Assembly: GCA_026874595.1 (NCBI GenBank)
Contig: CM049311.1
Coordinates: 20,086,176 to 20,150,175 of the forward strand
From: Sipunculus nudus
Lineage: Eukaryota > Annelida > Sipuncula > Golfingiida > Sipunculidae
Length of the DNA stretch: 64,000 bases
Direction: 5' to 3'
Below, one piece after another: positions 58,276 through 64,000 of the stretch. The notes below the pieces were generated by a model that saw nothing but the letters and a program-made list of their open reading frames with translations, did no database searches and was not told the origin of the DNA. The position numbers and the translations under genes were made by a program. Each line of letters starts with the position of its first letter. Position 1 is the first letter of the stretch.

Positions 58276-58328
58276 CCCGCCCTGCAGGCCCTTGAAGGTT
58301 GACTTTTTCATGGTTTTGCAGGGCGGGG
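58276..58328. repeat. Inverted repeat (hairpin)
   Basis: CCCGCCCTGCA at 58276-58286 and its exact reverse complement TGCAGGGCGGG at 58318-58328, with a 31-bp loop. It lies in GC-richer DNA with open frames on both strands that I do not recognise. Confidence 0.6.
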
Positions 58329-58545
58329 TTGGTAAAAAAATATATGATTTTTTAATGTGGGGTCTGTGGGCCAAAAGTATGGTTATTGTAACATTGAGGA
58401 GATTGTTACATTTACCAAAATGTAATGCCCAGGTGTGTTCAGTTGCTTTGATTATTCCATTTTCAGGAGAGAGCTTACTGTATATAAAAGTATTGAGCTG
58501 GTGAAATCTAAATTCTCTGATTTTTAGACAGATTCGTATTTGCAG

Positions 58546-58914
58546 TTACCACTGGACATGATGTTTTACAAATGTACCTGTCCATAGTGTTGTAAGTTTA
58601 GACTGTTCAGCAGTCTTAGTCTGTACTTGTGGCCATGCAGTCTCGCATATTACATAACATGGCCCAGAGTAGTGCACCAGCATGATTACCTGTGACCTAA
58701 TAATAGCCACTGCATGGGCACCACCTGATCTGTTACCAGCTGGATATAGCTTTACATATCCCACAAAGCCTGAGCATAAGGTGTTCTGGTGCCAAAGATA
58801 GTTGCTTAGAGCTCTGCTTGGGCAATCAGTATGCTGCGTAGAAGCCATGTTTTTTTTATATCTATCCCTGTGTACACTTCCTGGACCGATGCTTGACTCT
58901 TTCTGTAGTACCAC
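58546..58914 (-). other. 122-codon open frame, unrecognised
   Basis: A long open minus-strand frame for this AT-rich DNA, with varied residues (CSGFVGYVKLYPAGNRSGGA; CYVICETAWPQVQTKTAEQS), several Cys and no membrane segment. It shows no clear splice signals and no domain I recognise. It may be a mobile-element fragment or chance. Confidence 0.25.
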
Positions 58915-59224
58915 ACCCGTATCCTTTTCAGCTAATTAGCTGATCATTACTAAACAGGATTAACTTGACCATGTGTCTGTGAAATACAAGAATAAAGCGA
59001 ATACTGTACTCCAGCAAGTGCAGCTAGTGGCTCTGGGCATACATAACAGAAATTGATCACTTTAGGTTTGAATTTTGTTTTATATTCAGAATAGATGCAA
59101 GTAAATGGAAGACATAGGGCCGCACTTGGTTATTTTATCCATTAAAATGTAAAAACTAATCCTTTAAGGTATGATATGCTGTTATATGCATTTAAGCCAT
59201 GTCAGCTGCTGAAAATATGATCGT

Positions 59225-59654
59225 TGATGTGGTCAAGATGTTGTGCAGAGGTATCTGTCACAGCACCACAAAAAGCTCGATTTCAAAATGAGTCATCGGA
59301 CCAACATTTGCACAAAACTTGGTGAAACTTGCTCCTGTCGTTTCTGAGATTGTTATGTTAGAATGCTTACTTTGCCAAATGACCGAGTTCAATTTCTGAT
59401 CTCGGCAAAAGTTCATCGAACCCCCATCGATCTCGTCTCTGGGGTCATTTTAGTAAATAATGTACAAGTTGGCTAAATGATTTCGGAAAAGAATCTTTTC
59501 ACAGGTTTTCAAGCCCCCCCCCCCCCCCGTAAAATGTAAGTTGACGCAAGTGGAGCCACAAAAAGCTCATTCCCGCAACTTTAGATATGTGACGGATTAT
59601 AAAATTTGAGGATGCTAGCTCCTGATATTCCTAAGAAATTATGGGTTAATGTAC
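59225..59654. mobile_element. Minisatellite element, family F (copy 2, interrupted)
   Basis: GACCAACATTTGCACAAAAC, TTTCTGAGATTGTTATG and ATGATTTCGGAAAAGAA match family F at 42100-42340, and GATGCTAGCTCCTG matches 42442. It includes a C15 run (59514-59528). The match to family F (GGTTAACGTAC in the first copy) stops at GGTTAATGTAC (59644-59654), exactly where the candidate LTR starts. Confidence 0.65.
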
Positions 59655-59890
59655 TGTAAGAGGAATGCACTCACGCCGAAGTGCAGCCAGGCCGACCTGC
59701 CAGCGACCTTACCAAGGGCCGGGATGGAAACCGCGAAAAGGGGAGGTCACCTGCCGAGTTTCTGTGTCAGTACGCTAGCCAAGTGCGGTCAAGTCTTTAA
59801 CGACGGATTTCAAGCTACTGACCTGGTGACACGTGACTGAGGGTGAGTTGTCACCTTTATTTTGGTGTGAGCTTCACGCTGAAGTTTACA
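59655..59890 (+). mobile_element. Candidate 5' LTR
   Basis: A 236-bp block starting TGTAAGAGGAATGC and ending GAAGTTTACA, so it has the TG...CA ends of LTRs. The left edge coincides with the break in the family F repeat. The right edge is followed after two bases by TGGCGACGAAGA, which resembles the primer-binding site found after the LTR in many Ty3/gypsy elements. It is GC-richer than its flanks. No second LTR is visible because the window ends, so the limits are an inference. Confidence 0.45.
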
Positions 59891-59892
59891 TT

Positions 59893-59904
59893 TGGCGACG
59901 AAGA
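59893..59904 (+). other. Candidate primer-binding site
   Basis: TGGCGACGAAGA just 3' of the candidate LTR. It resembles the TGGCGAC-type primer sites of gypsy elements as I recall them; the priming tRNA was not identified. Confidence 0.35.
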
Positions 59905-60429
59905 TAAATATTTTTGTCAAATTTTGACAAAATTCAAGCGGGCCCCCCGACAATACCTCCATTGTCGCCCGCCTTGTCCGCAACGTATTGGTTGCGTTTT
60001 CAGCTGTGCATGCAACCCCGCTCTGCAGCCGTTGTACAGGCAGAATTATATGTCCAAGTGACCTATAACTTCTTCACACAATATTTTGATGTAACCTTTC
60101 TTTCGGCCACTCAGTATTTCTTTTAAATTTATTGCCGTGCCTTGTTAAACCTGAAGTAAACAGATTGCCTGCTGATCACGTGATCAGAGGGAGCGGCACA
60201 CGTGAATGAACGATAGGTCTTTCTGGGACCAAACCTACCTGTTGTCAACAATTTAAATAGTTTCAAATTCACTTCTTAAGCAAAATTTAATAACTTTATT
60301 AAAATTACTCCCTCTTTTGTCAATTCTACCTATTATCTTGCTAATAGCCAGTATTCTGCCAGGACATCTGCTGTAAAACTAGTACTACATTCAGTGACCC
60401 TGAAATCACTGACACCAATAATTTCATTG

Positions 60430-61045
60430 AACCCAATTACAGTTTGTTCATTGTCAGTGATATTTGCACTGACATATTATTTGCAGTGAAAATCATTCAC
60501 TGCATCTGGCTTTCACTGTCAGTATTATTTGCAGTGACACATACTTGCAGTGAAATCATTCACTGCATTTGGCTTTCATTGTCAGTGATATTTGCACTGA
60601 CATATACTTGCAGTGAAATCATTCATTGCATTTGGCTTTCACTGCCAGTGATATTTACATTGACATATACTTGCAGTGAAAATCATTCACTGCATTTGAC
60701 TTTCATTGTCAGTGATATTTGCAGTGACACATACTTGCAGTGAAATCATTCACTGCATTTGGCTTTCACTGTCAGTGATATTTACACTGACATACACTTG
60801 CATTGAAAATCATTCACTGCATTTGGGTTTCACTGTCAGTGATATTTGCACTGACATATACTTGCAGTGAAAATCATTCACTGCATTTGGCTTTCATTGT
60901 CAGTGATATTTGCACTGACATATACTTGCAGTGAAAATAATTCACTGCATTTGGCTTTCATTGTCAGTGATATCTGCACTGACATATACTTGCAGTGCAA
61001 TACACATTCACTGTCAGTGGTCCATTCACTGCCATTTACTTACAG
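60430..61045. repeat. 64-bp minisatellite with nested inverted repeats, about 9 copies
   Basis: Units spaced 63-66 bp (60451, 60516, 60579, 60643, 60708, 60771, 60836, 60900, 60963) read TGTCAGTGATATTTGCACTG, ACATATACTTGCAGTGAAA and ATCATTCACTGCATTTGGC. Each unit holds two imperfect hairpins: GTCAGTG...CACTGAC and CAGTGAA...TTCACTG. A repetitive open frame (60444-60743) follows the units and is not a gene. It lies between the candidate LTR and the Gag frame. Confidence 0.9.
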
Positions 61046-62057
61046 TGACCAGACCTCGCTGTAAGTAGCTACAGTTGTAAGTGCTTTATATTTAAGCGAG
61101 TTGCTCAGACTTTTAACTAGTCAGTCTGTGCAGCTCATAGTCTATATTTAAGCTGTGTTTTATTACTGTGCCCTTGCTACACCACACCTTGTCACAACTA
61201 ATCCAGAAAAACAAGTAACAGTAATAATATAATAGTACAGCATTGTCTCATGACTTAAGCATCAAGGTATTTCCCTACCAGTTTTCATTACTTTCAGTTA
61301 TAAACTTACTACACTTATCATTGAGGGTTGCAAGTTGCTGTAACTTTAAGTGATTGGCGTACTACCTTGATAACTAAGCACATTTCTATTGACTTTATTT
61401 TCTGTAAGCTCCCAAAGCTTGCAGTGTCTTTGTAGTACATTAAAGATCCCCTAGCTGTCAGTGAGCTGCTCACTGAGCCATACTCAAACATACTCATATA
61501 TTTATTGTGCCCCTTAGCCTTTTAATGCAGGTCACTTAGTTTGGCACTAATTTTTTTGGAAGTCCCTAATACATAGGGCTCACCTGAAGTCATTTTGTCT
61601 AATAGATTAATCACATTAACCCTTCAGTATATTAATTTTTTGCAGTTTTGTGCAAAAGTTTTCTCTTTCATTAAACTTGGAGCCTGCATTTATTTGTTTA
61701 TGTCTAAGTCACCTCTGCCTGTTATATCTATACTGTGCTCATGTCATTACAGTATATAATCTCATTGTTCATATGGCTTGGTGCTTAAGCTTATCAGTTG
61801 CATATCTTTTATATATGTCACATATATGCGTGAACAGTTGGTACAGCTGAAAACTTTACCTGTCCCAGCTCACTAAGCTACTAACCTTATATAATTTCAG
61901 TTTCATATTTGGCTTATTAAAACAGTTATTTACAGTTTCTAGTAAGCCCTGCTCTTTGTTTACTTTCTTCACCTTGCATTAAAAAATAAAGGGGGCGAGT
62001 GAAGGAAGGAAGCAGGAGTGATTGCTATAGCCTGTTGTACTCACTTATTGTTAAAGA
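61046..62057. other. Putative untranslated leader of the LTR element
   Basis: No coding signal. Near its end, GTGAAGGAAGGAAGCAGGAG then GTGATTGCTATAG (62018-62030) copies the microsatellite-plus-tail pattern of families B and C, 28 bp before the Gag start. This suggests a nested minisatellite element or capture of its end. Confidence 0.4.
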
Positions 62058-64000
62058 ATGGCTAGTCATAAGCAGTTAGATGTTTGTAAGGCGTCAGCCA
62101 GACAGATGGCTGAACATCTGCCTGATATTCTTACTAAAGACTCCGCCAAAGAGATCATCCTGTTACGAGATGAAAACCCAGATTTTGGTCCAGACGATCT
62201 AGAAGGTGTGACTGGAGTTTTGGCTGCAACATGGCTCCAGCTCGTCCAAGAGGGGAGACTGCATTTCTCAAATACAGAACAAAGATCTGAAATCCAAGAG
62301 GACGACAGTGCTCCAGCAGATGTGGACATAAATGGGAAAGCCCATAGTGATCCAGAAATCAGTCAGCTGTTACGAGCCCATCCCAAACAAGGAGTGTATA
62401 GGGGGAATGTTACAAAAAACAGAAGTAAACCCGTAGGCTATGACAGTACCTCAAACACCATCCAGGATATAGCCGATACGTTTCCATCATCTGCCATATT
62501 GGCACCAAATGCACCTAACCGACGTAGACATTTGGGCTCAGTCAGCGCAGCATCTAATTCAACGATGGGCTACTCATGCCACTCAGACGAGGAGGGTAAC
62601 CATCTCACTATCCATGATGTCCCCAGCCAATCTCCACATCGTGAACTTCCTCATAGGAGGCCAAGATTGGCATTAGTCACAAGTCGCACAGCAACAAGAC
62701 ACCGTGACCCAAGCCAATATCTGGATGCATGCCCCTGTCATGATCAAGACCCATATTATCATAGCTATGATGTGCCCCCATTTCAGGTGCAACGGATACC
62801 AGACAGGGACAATCTGCATGTTCGAGACAGGGAACCAACTTCCTGGGAGATGAGACATAGTCACAAAACCATGAGACACTCAAGGTCTGGGCAATCGAGG
62901 GAGCAAATACCGAGGCGTCATGTGGAATATCTCCCTGTAGAGGATCACAGGTCTAGGAGTCGCAAACAATCAGGAAGACGGCGGAGGGATCATGGAAACT
63001 CAAGCACGTCAGAGAGTTCAGATAGTTCAAGTGATCGTGAATACAGATGTCTGAAGAGAAAGCACACTAAGCACCGCCATCATTGCTCCAGTTCAGATAG
63101 CTCAGAGGAGAGACATGGTGGTCATCACAGGGCCCACACAGGTCGCTCTTGTAGCCCCCAGGCGCCAAAGTTAATAACCTTCTCTGGCGGCGAGAACACC
63201 AACTGGGACAGCTTTATTTACCAATTCAGCAGGTATGCAGAACGGTATGGATGGTCCAGTCGTAAACGTGCAGAACGCCTTCTAGACTGCCTTTCTGGTA
63301 AAGCACTAGACTATGTGAGGGAACTTAGGCTGGACTCAGACTACCGAACCTTGAACCGCAAGCTAAGTCAGCGTTTTGGAATTAGTGAGGCCCCCATCAC
63401 TGTTCGTAGGGAGTTACAGTATTTGAAACAGGAGGAAAGGCAAACGTTAGAGGAGTTTGGCCAGAAGGTCCTATTTCAAGTCATGAACGGCTTCCCCGGA
63501 GCAAAAGAATCCACTATGGAGCAAATAGCGGTCGAGTACTTCCTGAAAGGTTGCCTCGACAAAAAGGCAGCAGCCACAGCTATGTGCAGAAACCCATCAA
63601 AGGTACACAAAGCGGTGCAATATGTCAAAGATGCTGCTAACAACTATAAGGCAATTTATGGCAAGTCATCACTGCCAGTCCGCAGGGTAAGTTTCCACAG
63701 TCATCCAGACTCGGAGGAGGAGACCAGCCATTCAGTCAGAGCCACGAGTGTAAGGGATGCTCCCAACTTTGAGTCAGCTAGAATCAGTGAATCAACAGGC
63801 AGTTCTGGATTTGAGATGAGAATGAACAAACGAATGGAAAAAATGAACGAGCAATTCAATGAAAGGATGAGCCGTTTAGAATCTATGCTGCAAACGTTGA
63901 TGGAACCATCAAGGTCAAGATCTAGGTCACCAAGTTACAGTCGTTCACCCCAGAGACCTGAAGAAACAGTTTGTTTTAAATTCCACCAAAAGGGCCATTT
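62058..64000 (+). CDS. Gag-like polyprotein of a Ty3/gypsy-type LTR retrotransposon (3' partial)
   Basis: An intact frame of 647 codons runs from an ATG at 62058 to the window edge without a stop; it is by far the longest in the window and has balanced codon use. Residues 1-80 are acidic and helical. About 200-365 are very rich in Arg, His, Ser and Asp (an RS-like tract with SSTSESSDSSSD near 315-325). About 370-540 form the capsid-type retrotransposon Gag domain, starting APKLITFSGGENTNWDSFIY, with LLDCLSGKALDYVREL and LKQEERQTLEEFGQKV blocks. About 590-615 is a Met/Glu coiled coil (MEKMNEQFNERMSRLESM), then an RSRSRSPS stretch. The final codons begin a CCHC zinc knuckle, but the second expected Cys is Phe (CFKF). 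The start is the first Met after an in-frame stop. Pol would lie beyond the window. The reading-frame integrity suggests a young copy. Confidence 0.85.
   Translation, partial: MASHKQLDVCKASARQMAEHLPDILTKDSAKEIILLRDENPDFGPDDLEGVTGVLAATWLQLVQEGRLHFSNTEQRSEIQEDDSAPADVDINGKAHSDPEISQLLRAHPKQGVYRGNVTKNRSKPVGYDSTSNTIQDIADTFPSSAILAPNAPNRRRHLGSVSAASNSTMGYSCHSDEEGNHLTIHDVPSQSPHRELPHRRPRLALVTSRTATRHRDPSQYLDACPCHDQDPYYHSYDVPPFQVQRIPDRDNLHVRDREPTSWEMRHSHKTMRHSRSGQSREQIPRRHVEYLPVEDHRSRSRKQSGRRRRDHGNSSTSESSDSSSDREYRCLKRKHTKHRHHCSSSDSSEERHGGHHRAHTGRSCSPQAPKLITFSGGENTNWDSFIYQFSRYAERYGWSSRKRAERLLDCLSGKALDYVRELRLDSDYRTLNRKLSQRFGISEAPITVRRELQYLKQEERQTLEEFGQKVLFQVMNGFPGAKESTMEQIAVEYFLKGCLDKKAAATAMCRNPSKVHKAVQYVKDAANNYKAIYGKSSLPVRRVSFHSHPDSEEETSHSVRATSVRDAPNFESARISESTGSSGFEMRMNKRMEKMNEQFNERMSRLESMLQTLMEPSRSRSRSPSYSRSPQRPEETVCFKFHQKGH

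Noticed and set aside
60444-61064. Repetitive hydrophobic open frame (HCIWLSLSVIF repeats)
   Set aside because: It follows the 64-bp minisatellite, whose length is not a multiple of three and whose units vary, so the frame is not maintained.
1-64000. CRISPR array, operon or prophage interpretation of the tandem repeats
   Set aside because: The units are 64-335 bp without spacers, introns and LINE/LTR remnants are present, and the base composition and exon structure are those of an animal genome.

Overview
The window is animal nuclear DNA: AT-rich and gene-sparse, with short exons bounded by consensus splice signals, a multi-exon lectin-like receptor, a LINE, DNA-transposon and LTR-type remnants, many (TA)n and poly-C/poly-G tracts, and a large amount of DNA made of tandem monomers of about 140-335 bp. 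The density of C-type lectin-like exons and of minisatellite-bearing elements that look like the pearl or Helentron-associated elements of oysters suggests a bivalve or another mollusc. That placement is an inference. Nothing indicates a bacterial, organellar or viral genome.

Layout. 1-3780: two tandem arrays (families A and B). 5.1-5.75 kb: broken hAT-type (ZNF862/DUF4371-like) gene. 8.0-8.5 kb: possible last exon with a poly(A) signal. 8.5-10.8 kb: decayed unidentified coding-like DNA. 12.6 kb: an 80-bp minisatellite. 13.4-17.2 kb: three candidate + strand exons, with a MITE and a decayed LINE inside the first intron. 17.4-25.8 kb: palindromic and minisatellite clusters, four family B copies or fragments and a candidate minus-strand terminal exon (20954-21292). 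26.2-27.1 kb: family D array. 27.3-28.1 kb: second copy of the 10.9-11.7 kb repeat. 29-36 kb: MITEs, microsatellites and the best complete-looking family B element (32096-33336).

The main host gene lies on the minus strand, from 55670 down to 36160. Seven exons join with compatible phases at every junction: second half of a C-type lectin domain (CTLD1), both halves of CTLD2, both halves of CTLD3, one exon carrying a sushi/CCP domain plus a Thr-rich mucin-like stalk, and after a 9.7-kb intron an exon with an acidic stalk, one transmembrane helix and a short Tyr-rich tail. The predicted product is a single-pass surface receptor. Its 5' exons were not found. Its introns hold arrays of families A, B, C, E, F and G, MITEs and a hAT-like non-autonomous element, and one splice acceptor abuts a family B terminus.

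56-64 kb: further repeat copies, then a probable LTR retrotransposon: a candidate 236-bp LTR (59655-59890) lying within a family F copy, a primer-site-like sequence, a 64-bp minisatellite, and an intact Gag-type reading frame from 62058 to the window edge.

The most unusual signal is the community of minisatellite elements. Monomer families that look unrelated share one layout (unique 5' end, monomer array, ACGG/AAGG-type microsatellite, short 3' tail). Families B and C share the tail motif GTGATCRCTATAG, and monomers of A, B, E and F share the palindrome GGTGGCGCCACC or a close variant. All identifications come from reading the sequence; no database search was run.
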